The notes under the pieces were generated by a model that was not told the DNA's origin, ran no database searches, and saw only the letters and a program-made list of their open reading frames with translations. This document shows positions 21,892-33,653 of a stretch of 64,000 bases of DNA, in pieces. Both the position numbers and the translations under genes were made by a program. The stretch is from Immersiella caudata. Taxonomy: Eukaryota > Ascomycota > Sordariomycetes > Sordariales > Lasiosphaeriaceae. How positions within the stretch are numbered: position 1 is the first letter of the stretch; every line of letters begins with the position of its first letter. The stretch covers positions 3,410,001-3,474,000 of the forward strand of contig JAULSU010000002.1 of assembly GCA_030512335.1 (NCBI GenBank), read 5' to 3'.

Positions 21892-24226
21892 TCATCGCCA
21901 AAACTTTGAATCCCCATAATAGTCGGTGCTCTCCTTCCTAGAAACCTCGATGTGCCCCGTCCAAAAGAAATGCGGCGCACCCAAGGGTATATCCCTCCTC
22001 CCTGCCTCCCCCTGTGCCTTCTGATACGCCATCCTCGTCTGCTGTCTAAATTGCTTAATCGCCACAATAACATCCACCATCCCTGTAAGATCCTCCTTTC
22101 TCGGCTTCGTCATCAATGGGCTCTTGAACATCGCATCCCAGGCTGCTCCAAAGATGTAGCTACCAGGTGGTACCCCCGCCAGCACATGAGAAGGTGAAGC
22201 AGGCTGGATATTGGTTTGCCTCGCTGGGTTGCGGACGAGAAGCGCATAAGCGTTTGCAGCGGTGTGCGGTCCTGGCTTGCGACTACCAATCCAGACGGGG
22301 ATTTTCCTGCCGTGGAGCGCCCTCCGGAGGAATTGGGTGTCGTCGATACTGTCAACAGGGAGTCGGTCTGACTGTGTAACCTGCCGATCCGGCTCGTGGG
22401 GAGGCCTCACTTGGGAGGCGGATGCCCTGGTGGAGGGAGCAATCCAGCCACCACCATCACTAAAAGAGAGGTCTAGCTCTTGAAGCTCTTGTGTGGGGTC
22501 GTGTTCGAATTCAAGGGCAAGGTGGCGAAGACCCGAGAGAGTTTGGGGGTGGTGGCGGGATGAGGCCTGGGAGTCTTGCAGGGCACGTTCTTGGACGGAG
22601 GCGAGTTTGAGGAAGTGGATTAGCTTTCGGATGATGGGTCCGGTGGAATAGCGGGGGATTTTTGTCAGTGTTAAGGAACGAAGGCGGGGGTTCGTGTCGG
22701 GGGCGAAGGATTGCGGGTAGGTCTGCTCGGCTCGAGCGAAGAGATATGTTTCTGCGGCCCAGGTTGTGATCATTGTTGGGACACGTTCAGAGAGGTGGTC
22801 TGTTTCGATAGTGAGGATTTGAGTGACAAGAGAGTGGTGGATGCGTAGGACTTGAAGGTTGGATGAAAAGACTGGCCGGAAGATGTGTGCTGCGCCCAGA
22901 ATACCGGTGAGCTTCGTCCCTTGAGGAAGAAACCCAGGGAGCCCATCGACGGGTCTTTGGAATAGCATCGAGTCACACTCAAAGTGTTCGAAGTGTCCAG
23001 GTGATGACTTGAACATTTGAGAAACCCCTGAGGCGGTGATCTTGTTTTCGTTGAGTCGAAGGTGGGTGATGCCCCCTTTTCCTTGGCACGCTTCAAGCTC
23101 ATTCGGGTGCTCCTCCGAAGTGGTAGTAAGTGCTTTCTTGATCGAGTTTGCCGAGTCGCTCGCAACCCGTACCAGTCCGTTCAGTCGATTCGCATCGATT
23201 GGGTTTCGAGGATTAGTGTAACCTGGAGCGTCAACCAGGTATCTATCTGGATGGCTGAATGTACCACTCCACCCAGACTCCTCAATGGTGAGCATTTCGC
23301 CGCCCATGCCCAAGTTATGCGGATCTTGAAGACTCCCTTCTACGGTAGATCTTGCCGCATTGCACCCTGCAACATTTCTAAGCGTCTTCGAGGGAAAGGT
23401 CAGGGATATCGCCTTGAAGGCTTCATCTGTCAGTGAGTTCTGACTGAGATCCAGACTCCATAACTGCTGCTTGAACGAAGTGAAGATAAATTCGGCCCCT
23501 GAATCGCCCATACCGTGCCCTTGTATCTTGAGAACTCGTAGTTTGGGCAAAAACTCGGGGCGAATCGTGTGCAAGAGACTCCTCGTGGTCCCAATCTCGG
23601 GGATGCCCGAAATATCCAGATAGACGAGCCCTCGAAAGTACGGCGAGCTGAAGAAGGATGCCTCGATCTTGGCCTGGCATCCAGAGATGCTCAACAGAAG
23701 AGGCGGTTCGAGACCCTTCGTGCAGTCGTTGCGCGCCAGGGCGTTCGGGTTGACCTCTGCATGGCCATCTACCAAAATGCAGCGCAGTTTCGGAAGTTTC
23801 ACTGCTAAATGGGCAAGAGTATCCGTGATGGTCCTTGTGCCGCTGTCCAAAAAGAAGTCATCCGAGCCGGCAGCAAACCCCCTCAAGTCCAAGGACTGCA
23901 CCATGCCCCGGACACTTGGCCGGGTTGCGTCGAGCCAGTCGAGTATGAAGTCACAGTACCACGCCAGATCTACAGTCTCATGTCAGACTTGGCTTCCGCT
24001 GAATGAAGACAGTTTGCTAACCATTTTCTGTATCCCGGTGTAATTCTCGGGCGACTGCGATAGGGTCATTCCAGAGTAGGGGTGCAAACTGCCGGTAGAA
24101 ACGTCTTGAGACAAGGCAAAGGTTGGCGTAATATCGCGGGGGGATACATGGGGCGACGAGACGCAGCCAATCCGCGCGCTGCGTCGCTTCGGTATAGGAA
24201 GGTGGAGGCGCGGGTGGGCTTGCCAT
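21892..24226 (-). CDS. Leucine-rich repeat protein with F-box-like N-terminus
   Basis: Exons on the minus strand are 24226..24022 and 23969..21892, joined in phase 1 (GTTAGC donor), giving 760 residues. The N-terminus (WLRLVAPCIPPRYYANLCLV, then SRRFYRQFAPLLW) resembles the hydrophobic/basic helical pattern of an F-box. It is followed by irregular leucine-rich repeats such as VQSLDLRGF, LPKLRCILVDGH, FRGLVYLDISGI, LPKLRVLKIQGHGMGD and QLWSLDLSQNSLTD. The central region is Ser/Thr-rich. The C-terminal segment (VDVIVAIKQFRQQTRMAYQ, then FFWTGHIEV) is ordered but unknown. If the F-box is real it would be a substrate adaptor for an SCF ubiquitin ligase (inference). The alternative is a generic LRR scaffold. 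Confidence 0.75.
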
Positions 24227-25276
24227 CTTTAGGGTTCCGGTCAGCCCGCGCTCGGAACGGAGCTGGGTCGGCTTGATAGTAGGGGGAGCGGAGGAGAATA
24301 GCAAACGGAGCTGCCAATCTCCATTATCACGGAGGCTGATGCAGCAACCCCCCGGTCCCGTGTCAACTCCCAGCAGGATCGATTACCGGATGTGGCTGAG
24401 CCAAAAAGCGAGGACGTTGAGGAGGCACATTCACAACTCGGCGGGTGACCACGTGGTGTAGTGGTTGCTTGGCCCCGACTGAGCCAATAGGGAGCATCCG
24501 TGACCAACTCCCTCAACGTCGATCCAGTTCGCAATTGGATTTATTACTTTCTTTCCCACGTCGACCTGTCGGCCGGTCAGGACCTGCTTATATTTCCCGC
24601 AACAAAGTCGACGTGGGATGTCGAATTATGAGGCTTCCAGCTGAGCCCCATCACTGGGACTGTCCCCACCAGAATCAATGTGGGAGCCATTGCAGTAACT
24701 CCGAGTTCTGAACAGGTATGCAGCTGTGAAGGACCACGAGGACCCCCCAACATGGTCTCCCCTAGCTATATCTACCTCAGGTACCCCCTAGTACTTCAGT
24801 TACCTAGGTACGGTATTTTCGATGGCATCCTCTCAAGTTTGCGGTTAGGTTCAACAACCAGCACAACATGTACAGCGAACCTCAGCACTGTGACGATTGC
24901 AGTCTTGCCAGGGCATTTCCTGAAAACCGTGCTTCGTTCCACTGCTGCAACTGGCGAACATATCGCCAGACTCTTTTGGTGGCCAGGCGCACAGGCTTCT
25001 TTACGGGTTACCTTTAGGTGCTCTGGCTCAAGAAACTTGGGTGCACGACCGCCTCACGAAAAGCAAGGAGTCGGCTCCACGGGGGAGCATTTGACTTTGA
25101 CTTTACCTTCAATTATTCTGGTCGGATGCCTCAATGTCATTTGTCCGAGGGTGTCAGAAATCCAGTTTGATGCCCCAATGTCACTGTCCGGGGTGCCCTT
25201 CCACTTCTTTTGACACTCTTTCGCCCCTCTCGGCGATACATAGCCTGCACTGAGCTCACCGCCTTTCAAATTTGTG
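24227..25276. other. Intergenic, LRR gene to broken protease gene
   Basis: These 1,050 bp open the gene-poor section. They hold a 12-bp perfect inverted repeat (listed separately) and two near-palindromes, TACCTCAGGTA at 24773-24783 and TACCTAGGTA at 24801-24810. No gene was recognised. Confidence 0.5.
24554..24618. repeat. 12-bp perfect inverted repeat
   Basis: TCCCACGTCGAC at 24554-24565 is exactly inverted as GTCGACGTGGGA at 24607-24618, with a 41-bp spacer. No open frame or further symmetry extends outwards. It could be the ends of a small decayed element or a protein-binding site; neither is shown. Confidence 0.5.
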
Positions 25277-26739
25277 ATGGGGCTTCTTGCATCAACTGTC
25301 GGCCTTCTGGTCTCTGCAGGATTCGCGCTCTCTGCAATTGATGTCCCAATGCCGACTCCATATCCGCCAAATACACCTGGGACTGCCTCTGACACAAGCC
25401 CGGAACCCTCACTACAGCGGCTTCAATGGAACTCGCGAGGTGACCAAGGCCCGTCGTAGGTCTAGCAAGCCTTTCTCTCCGGGACTTCAAAAGATAGTTG
25501 ACTTGAACAGTTCACTGCGAGCCCGCAGGACCGGAAACAATGCCGGAGGCGACCCCGGCGGCACGGATGGAGTTACACCGCAGCAGAACGACGCTGAGCA
25601 TCTATTCCCGGTCTCGATCGGCACTCGCCCTAGGGAGTTCTGGGTCACGGGGCAGACTCTGTGCGACCCGAAGAAAAGCTCCACGTCAAAACAGATTGCC
25701 GATGCCACCTTCAACATATCATACATCGACGGCGCCGTTTGTTCGGGTGATGTCTACCTTGACGTTGTAGGATTCGGAAACCTTCCCAGGTCTGTTACCC
25801 ACGCAATTGAGGCTGCAATCAATGTGTCGCAAGACCTTACCACCGACGCAGCAATGTCAGGAATTTTCGGCTTCGGCTTCGGCACTTACAACACAATTAA
25901 ACCTGACCCGCAACCCAGTTTCTTCAAAAGTTTTATCCCGACGCTCAAGGCACCAGTTTTCACTATCGATTTGAAGCGCAACGGCAGTAACTCCGCTCTC
26001 GGACCTTGCTGCTGCAATATCACTGAAGCTGGCCACAGCATCAGTTGAGACCCTTAACTTCGGGTTCCTTGGTTACAACGCCTGGACGGGTCCGATTACG
26101 TACGTACCGCTCATAAACGGCGCAGAAGACTGGGTCGCAGGCTTTTCAGGCTACACAGTCGCCGGCAGTGGTATTCACCAACTGGAGATGTATGCAACTA
26201 TTGACTCGGGCACTGGCGCTATTCTTCTTGACAAGAACGCTGTGGACGACTACTACAGTCACATTAGCGGAGCATGGTACGACGACTTCAACAAGGGAAA
26301 GGTATTCCCGTGCAAGGCGACGGTTCCTGATTTCACACTACACTTGTCCGAGGATATGACCAACACGAGGAAGAACCTCACGATCCCGGGCGATTATTTA
26401 CGGTGGGGTGAGATAAGCACCCCATTTTCAAGTTCACGGCGCGGCAATTGCTTAGGCGGGATTCAGATTGCGAAGGAGCCAGGCAACTTGATTTTGGGTG
26501 ACATGCTCCTGAAGTCTGTTTTTGCAGTTTTCGATGTTGGAGACCGACGTATCGGGTTTGCAGACAAGGTGTCGAAACTGTCGATGAAAGGCATGAGTTT
26601 AAGTCTCGTAGAACTTGATCGATTACTGCATGTACTGGAGGTGCCCAAATCGGTAGGCTATTTTCAGAGGCTACAGCATAGGCGGGAGCACTGTGACGAG
26701 ATGGAAAAAGCATCGTCAAAATGCAAAGAGGTGTTCTAA
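25277..26739 (+). pseudogene. Broken pepsin-type (A1) secreted aspartic protease gene
   Basis: The first segment encodes a signal peptide (MGLLASTVGLLVSAGFALSA). The propeptide (QARNPHYSGFNGTREVTKA) and mature part continue in a different frame, and no intron with acceptable sites and the right phase joins them, so a frameshift between about 25331 and 25390 is inferred. The mature part reads FPVSIGTRPREFWV then TGQTLCDPKKSSTS. The DTGS motif with the first catalytic aspartate and about 10-25 neighbouring residues are missing. A normal 52-bp phase-1 intron at 25987..26038 leads into SVETLNFGFLGYNAW. The second catalytic motif is intact (ATIDSGTGAILLD), as is the terminal GDMLLKSVFAVFDVGDRRIG. 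The tail extends about 55 residues past the normal family end. An inactive secreted homologue with an unusual start is the alternative. Confidence 0.65.
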
Positions 26740-28147
26740 TGATCTTCCTGCCACAACTGCCCTCAATGGCCGGGCTCTCAAGAATATAAAGACGCATGGG
26801 CTGCTTTTGAAGGGTGTCATTTCTCTCACCACGTACCTACCAACCAAAGTGTGGGATGAGACACAGACTGGGCGTCTTGACCGTTTATTGGCAACGGCCA
26901 ATGGCGGAAGGTGTGACATGCAGCCAGCCGAGTTGAGCCTCCGCCCCGAAAACCAACAACTTGACAGCTTTAATTTGGTGGGTTGGCCAGTGTCACACGC
27001 CGTCCCCACCGTATCTAGCCAAACACGAGGTTATCGTCGATCAAGTGACGTTGGTGAGAATGACATCATTCTCACCAGCACATACAAACCACCGTTGATC
27101 CTCCTTCCCGAGCCGAACTCCTCATTGCCGACGGTGTCGACCTCAGTTCGGCCCTCCGACCGGTTCTTGGGCAGCCATGCCTTGGCGCTAACTTGATAAA
27201 CACCCCCAAATGGAATGCCATTCCCACCGAGACCCTCCGAGGATCTGAGAGCCCCAATAATGTCTCAGCCACCCCCGCGCTCTCACTGGTTACCGACAAC
27301 TGCTCCTCCTGTCTCAACCTGTGGCTCAGGCACCGATTGCGCCTTGCAGCGATGATCCACGGATCGTGGATGCATGTCTTGGAGCCTTCACCAAAACTAA
27401 TGTAAGGCACATCGACGCCAAAATATGGAATCACAGCAAGCAGGAGCAAATGCTCCCCGCGGTGTCCGAGCCACAACGCACTCGTGTTGAGTTTGCTATG
27501 ACCGCCCGAATTTTGGGTACTATCATCATTGTTTCTGCCACCACCGTTTGGCGGCTCCGGCTTCGGGACTAGGAACGTTCAAGTTCCTTCTGATCCCACG
27601 GTGTCGGTCTGCCTTGGTTCAAGAGAAACGTTATTCACCACCACCACGCACGGACTGTCTCGGCCCTACCCAGACACGGAATGCGGTCTTCGTTTGAGAC
27701 ACAGGCTATTGTAGGCTCGCCACGAACAGGACTGGCTTTGGCACTCTGCCTGGTCGTGCTCTGCTCGGCTGGAGTTTTGTTTGTTCGAGCTGATGAATCT
27801 CTGGTGAATGTGAAGCCATCTAGAGACTGACTGGTTGTATCGTCAATTTAGACCACAACATGAGCGAAACGCGTCCTAGGTTTGTTTGATGCCCTCTCTT
27901 CCGACTATCTAACTAGGGGTAAGAGTCACTCACACCAACTAATTGTAGCTTCATCCCAGTATGCGATACCAACACATCTTGATCCGCCTGATCTAATGAA
28001 GAATAAATGCGTTGCATTACCACTCGGTTCCCGGAAAGCCTGTAAATGCCTCTGCAAACTCCACTCATCTCGCATGCTATTACAATTCGGTAGAGTAACC
28101 GTCTAATGATGGCGTGCGAACCATTCCCATGATGTGTGCAGTCCTTG
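26740..28147. other. Gene-free stretch in the gene-poor section
   Basis: These 1.4 kb carry several short frames on both strands with no recognisable motif, start context or splice pattern. It includes the 3' flank of the C2H2 gene. Nothing further is supported. Confidence 0.45.
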
Positions 28148-29287
28148 TCAATTCCCCTCGAGGTCGAATTTTGGCTTTGCAGATTTTCGAGACTTATTTC
28201 GCCTAGCTTCCTCCTCCAGAAGCTTTGCAGCCCCGGGGTGGTACTTCACTCTGCCCTTCTTGTCAGGATTCGCGTGTAGCGAATAATGTGACCGCCTGTT
28301 GTCCGTTCGATTAAACTTCCTGTTGCAAAATTCGCATTTGAATTCGACACCCCTATGAGCGCTGCCAACTGTTAGCTGCGGAAACCGCCGACGAAAAGAG
28401 GATCTGGCTTACCAGTCCTGATGCCTGACGAGATGCTCCCTCTTTTGGAATTTCTTTTTGCAGCTAGGCCAGGTGCACATCTGCTTCTCGCAAGAAATCG
28501 TCTTGACTGGCATACCGTTCACGATAACAGTGTTCGCCCCTCTCCTTGCTGTTCTGGTCCGCTCGCGCAGCGGAAAATCCTGTTGGGCATTCTGGAGGGC
28601 TGCAGCTCTCTCCTGGGCCGTATCGAAAAGTCGCCTCCTGCCGCTAAGGTTGAAGGGGGGGATGCTGTTGGGGATAAGCTCCCCTGGCGTGTCTTCTCGC
28701 TTGGGCTTTGCTGGGCTTGGCTGCTGGAGCGTCGTGTATGGCCACCTATCGAACGTCGGGCTGTCTGATGACTCTGGCCACATTGACCATGCCTCCCAGC
28801 GCTCGGTCCCTTGAACACCCCTCAGGGGAGTCAGAGGTAATGAGGAGGAGGCCATTCCGTTGCTGAGCGGCCCAAAGTCCAAGGGCTGGGATGGCGTCCT
28901 GCAGTCGACATCGTTGCGGAACGACAGGCTTGCCATCTCTAGCTGGTTCCTGGTAGGGGTGGCGAGATGGCGAGGCTGATAGAATCCGCAAGGATCTTCT
29001 GTCTTCCCATCGATTTGGAAATATGCCGACATGACGGAAGAAGGAGGCTTGAGATCAAAAGAAAACGAATCGACTGAGGAGGTGAAGCACATGTCGAGAT
29101 TCATCCCGTCAGGTCCAGGAGGGGTTGAGCGGCCGGAGGTGGGCGTGTATGGGCCAAAACTTGAGTCTGACGAGAAGCTGCTGGCGCTGGAAGGAGGGTA
29201 TCTCACAACATGACTGTCGAACCCGAGCCCCTCAGACTCGCCAAAGTCAGTGTTCATGGTGTTGACCCTCAAGTGGGAAAGATCCAT
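28148..29287 (-). CDS. C2H2 zinc-finger transcription factor
   Basis: Exons on the minus strand are 29287..28413 and 28352..28148, joined in phase 2, giving 359 residues. The N-terminal 260 residues are Ser/Pro-rich and disordered. The DNA-binding region crosses the intron. Finger 1 is CTWPSCKKKFQKREHLVRH (C-X4-C-X12-H) but lacks the fourth ligand, since QDWGVEF follows. Finger 2 is canonical C-X2-C-X12-H-X3-H (CEFCNRKFNRTDNRRSHYSL then H). A conserved-looking tail, KGRVKYHPGAAKLLEEEA, follows. Fungal regulators with paired C-terminal fingers of this style often act in development, but the target genes cannot be told from the sequence. The ATG at 29287 was chosen as the first in-frame ATG; the open frame extends upstream without one. 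Confidence 0.82.
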
Positions 29288-29421
29288 GTCGGATAGGGCA
29301 ATGCTGTGTTGTGCTCTGGGTGAAGAGCTAAATAGGAGTGGATGATAGGATTGGATCTTCACGTCGAGGAAGAATTCAAGGAGGGTGAAGGGTCGGTTAT
29401 ACAGGTCCGCAGGCAGGACCG

Positions 29422-29436
29422 TCAACACGAACTCAT
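29422..29436 (-). promoter_or_regulatory. Short upstream ORF before the C2H2 gene
   Basis: ATG AGT TCG TGT TGA encodes a four-residue peptide and ends about 135 bp before the chosen start codon. If it lies in the transcript leader it could reduce translation of the transcription factor. The transcript start is unknown. Confidence 0.3.
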
Positions 29437-30412
29437 GGTGCTAAGATAGAGATAGGCAGGACGGTTGTCAACCGGGACATAGCGTCCCAATATAAGGGGG
29501 GACGCGACGGAGAAGAGCCGCGGGCAGGAATGTGCGCACGCGAGGCGCGAAGGGGTGTAATTCGGCTTCGCGCATCTGGAGGACATAGCCCAGGGGCCGA
29601 CACGAGAGAAATGGCCGAGAAGGGTGCGGGTGCCATTGCCCACACGGTTGTGGGATTCAGTACATTCACCAAAACAACTTCCAAGGGCCACGATGTGCTG
29701 AAATCGAGAGATTGCAGATGCGAAGACCGCCTCACCGACAGCACAGTGTATCATGGGGTACCGACAAAAACCATAGCTGCCGGCCACCATAGTCAACCGC
29801 CGCCCCCCCTAGCGCCCTTGACGCCAGAAGCAACCGCTCGATAACAAAGCGGAAGCTGTGGGCGCCGAATATGGGTGGTTCCTTGGCCAGGCCAGGATGG
29901 GATAGATGCAAACAACGTGTGGGGCCTGCATGGGAGTGTGGGAAAAGCAATTGCCTGACTGTTGAGATCGGACCAAACAGTCTGGGGGATATCCACCGTG
30001 CCGACTCACCTCACTCTGAACGGCGAGTGTGTGTGGAATGGCGACGCTAGCACACAGATGGAATGAGGGGCGTCTGATCTCTCGGTGATGGGGCAAGTTG
30101 AGCCGCCGCTACTTGAGACGGCTCTCCTCGATCGACGACACTTGTCGCAGGAAAAAAGGCCGACAAGATGGACATTCCGAAGCGAGGCTCTACAAGATCA
30201 TCCCAAGGGGCGAGCCAGCGTCGAGGTCCCATCCAGTCTCGCGTCCTAATGGATGTGGCTCGAACATCGCGACCACACATCACGGCTCTGCGCTTTTCTC
30301 GGGTAGCTTTTGGCGGTCAAGCTGGAAACCTGGGAAGCCAATGTTGGTGTGTCTCGTGCATTGGGTCTCGAACGCGCGAAGCGGGGTAGGGGGGGAAAGA
30401 AGAAAGTTGAGG

Positions 30413-30433
30413 AAGAAAAAAAAAAAAAAAAGG
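30413..30433 (+). repeat. A-rich homopolymer tract
   Basis: A nearly pure A tract follows a GA-rich stretch. It may be simple-sequence slippage or the poly(A) end of a decayed retroelement, but no element is visible upstream. Confidence 0.6.
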
Positions 30434-33400
30434 CATAAGAATGCACGTCAGCCAAAGCCGCAAAGGTAGTGGGCGGTCATGGCGTGCGATGGGGCTGGAT
30501 CGCGATGGTACTTCGGCGAATCCCGCAACTCGGCGAGGCAGAGAGCAGAATATGGGTGCGCAACCTGAGACAGGCATACACCTAGTTTAAACGGAGGACA
30601 GGGGGATTCTGAAGCGCACGCTTGCGAGCCAGGAAGGAGCTTGGGCCACATCGCTGGGGCAGGAGTCAGGCAGGAGCATTAGGCAGAACCGTGCGAAAGC
30701 TTAAATCGACCTCCCAAATATGACCCTTCTCTACTGTTCTGCGTCTGGAATACATCGCCAAGAAGTTGGAGCCTAAGCTATATCGTTCCTTCGTGCCACC
30801 ACCTCACTGGCCACCATCTCAACTCGGGGACGAGCGCAAAAATAGTAGTCGACCAGAGATGCAATGAGCAAACAATCTGCCGTTTTCAGTCGGCCTTGTC
30901 CCCTGCAGTCGAGACCCTCAACATCCTTCCTCGCACTTGCTCGAATAGGCCCTGTCAAACACTGAGAATGTCGGGCGTCGCAACTTCGACACACCGATGG
31001 AAGGAAGCCTTGTCAGCGAGTGCATAGAACAGAGTCTCCGGCTCCGGCCAGCTGAACCATCGTCAACCCCAAAGCTGAAGTTGCGGAAATTCGGCCGCGA
31101 CAGTGCTCGAGAACCGCCCTGGAGGGATCGTGGATGTTTCTTGACACGTTTCCCAGGGCACGCCATGGCGATCCCGTCCTGCCGATGGGCTGGAGCATTC
31201 CCATGATTCTGGCAGCTGCAGAGCGGACGCCGTGAGTTTCCTTGACACAAACGCTACTTGGCGATTCGGTCTGCCAACGGCGCTAGCCTTTGGCTAGCTC
31301 CCCCAAATCCAGCCACCAACGGCGTGTCCGATCTGTGTGTTAGTCCCCTCTAGTAGGAAGCACCACCGATGGGAGAAGTTCCCCTGTCACCACCATTTGA
31401 CGGGTCAGCTGCGGAATCATGGGGAGCGATAGAGCTAGCCACTCCACCGGTCACACCAGTCACACAAAAAGTCGACCCTAGCCTAAATATCTGGACAAAC
31501 ATGGTCAGGAGTATCTATGTCCGAGCGTATGTCATCACCTTATCCCAAGGGGCAGGTCGAATTCTGTCTATGAATTCGTCCTATACGGCTATCGGCGGCG
31601 CACACACACGATGTTGGGTTTCATTGTTTCGCGGCACATCTCGTCCGGTGTGGTATTCATCTGTCCCCACGACATATACCGGCGCACGGGTGCAATGTCT
31701 GTCCTTGTTCCTGCAGCAAGCCAAATTCATGGCCCGTGGTCTCTGCGGGATGCAGATCGGCTGCTTGCAGCTCATGGCGGGCCATACACGCCAGATAGCG
31801 GAGGTACCTCTTCAACCTCGTCGTCAGCGATATCCGACGGGGGCCTGTGTCGGAAACTGATCTTACCCAATCAGCTCGAGCAGTCTAATACTATGCTTCT
31901 TATGTTTGATGGCTGGGAAAGACTCTCGGTAGCCAATTCGGGCGACTTACATAAGGTTCGTGCCGCCACAAGCAAAACACCAGCTACTTTGCTCAGCAAC
32001 AACACTGTGTAGGACTACGGACGCGGGCGGACAGGCAACGACGGCGCTTAAACGCTCCTTGGGCCCGGTGCATATCCTGCGCGCGGTGTCTTGAGCACGG
32101 AGTGCCACCACCTGCCTGGGCATGTTGACGATCACCTCAACAAGGTTGGAAATATATCCAGTCCCTGTACGAGGTCTTTGAAACAAGCTAAAACCGCTTT
32201 AGATCCCACACCACACGTCATAGAAGACATCCACCGTATACCGCTTCCCAGACCGCTTCAATGTACCTGCCATTTTGTGTCCTCGTCAGGCCGTTTGCAT
32301 CCTGTGGTTTACGCACCCGATGCAGCGTCGACGCAGTTCAGCATGGATTCCCCTTTTCACCGCTTGGAACGGGACCCGAAACATGAAGCACCCGCAACAC
32401 AACACACCTGCTTTCTGCATCTTGACCCGCAATATTGGCACCTCGAGTGCTGCGGGCTCTACCCAAACCCTCACAAGAATCCTGACGCTCACCAGCAAGG
32501 GATCTTACATCTGAGATGCCAGAAAATGCCCTAGGAGGTGCTGTCCACGCCCATGTACTGCCGCGCAGGATGGCGGATGACGGACGCCAGATTCAGCGAC
32601 GTGATTGATCTCGGGGACGCCTTTTCAATCTTCTACAGAATGACGCCTTGCCTCAACCATCGCGACGGGGCAACCCTTTTGCCCGAAGCCCGCTCTACAC
32701 CAAGCATTTAACCCTGGCAGTGTGGCGTAACGAAATCCGTGAGGCCCTTGTCAAAATATGCGCGTTCTAAAAATAACCACCCTGACATGGCGGAAACCAT
32801 GAGGTGCCCAGTTTCGCAGGCTAGACTCTCCGTATGCGTAGTGTTTGTCACGGAGCAATACCGCCTCTTCGGTGGGAGACTCTTATCACATTCTCTTCCT
32901 CAGCCGCACCTTGTCAAGATGCCCAAACAGGGCTAAGGCCATGGCGGGTAGTCCGGTTTTGACCCTGGAGACCACGAGGCTGATCGGTCCCGCTACCAAA
33001 CAGACCTGCTTGTCTCCCCTCTCTCCTGGACTTGGGACTAAATGGGACCCCGGCGTGATAGGTTTAGGCTCTGATAACCAATGACCACCATCAGAGCCGG
33101 CATGCCCAACCACTCCCCGTTGCGGATTCCTTCTCCCACACCCTTGTTATGGCTGGTCGGAATTAAATCCAGGGTCACAGTACGTGACAGAGCTGGGATA
33201 CACATATAACGCTGCTTCTCATTTCAAACAAAGTCGCTCGATATGGTGTCAATCGCCTTGTGCTATCCTTCTCTACACCGATTCGGTTCATCCCTACATC
33301 AAGGCGATTGGTATGCGCAAGACCTAGAGTGACAATCCGCCCCCGTGGCGCTCCGATCATGCGCGTCGCAGCGAACGTGATATTCCTCTCAGCCACGGGC

Positions 33401-33653
33401 AGCTCCAAGTAATCCATATCGATCGCATTGTTTGTCAGATTCGGCGTTGCTGACGCTGCTAGCCGCCTCCTTCCCGAGGGACTGAACTTCGTAGCCGAGC
33501 CGGTCATGGGTTGTTATCGGCTCCGCGCAAGAAACAAGTGGCTGCTAGGTTTCCGCTAACCCGCCTTCTAGGGCGGGATCACAATAGATAATAGAGATGC
33601 CAAGCGCTCAGGGTGCCCATTGTTCATGCGAGCATGAGCTCAACACCCCTGCC

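Larger units (their letters stand above)
29288..33653. other. Long gene-free region upstream of the C2H2 gene
   Basis: About 4.4 kb has no convincing gene on either strand. Many short frames exist, but none has domain motifs, introns or a start context to support it. An A-rich tract lies near 30413-30433. Long upstream regions are common for fungal developmental regulators, so part may be control DNA or a long leader; this is inference. No reverse transcriptase or transposase motif was seen. Confidence 0.5.

Noticed and set aside
24447..24545. tRNA-like words (GTGGTGTAGTGGTT and a stem near TCCAGTTCGCAATTGGA)
   Set aside because: The T-loop lacks the required A, and no acceptor stem or anticodon arm fits. 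At most it is a tRNA-derived remnant.
26693..27196. 167-residue frame overlapping the end of the broken protease gene
   Set aside because: It overlaps the protease 3' end in another frame and has no recognisable motif.
31369..31860. 163-residue frame in the 4.4-kb gap
   Set aside because: The composition is not protein-like and no motif is present.
33560..33577. Hairpin CCCGCC-TTCTAG-GGCGGG
   Set aside because: It resembles a bacterial terminator, but this is eukaryotic DNA downstream of GCD1 and no role is supported.
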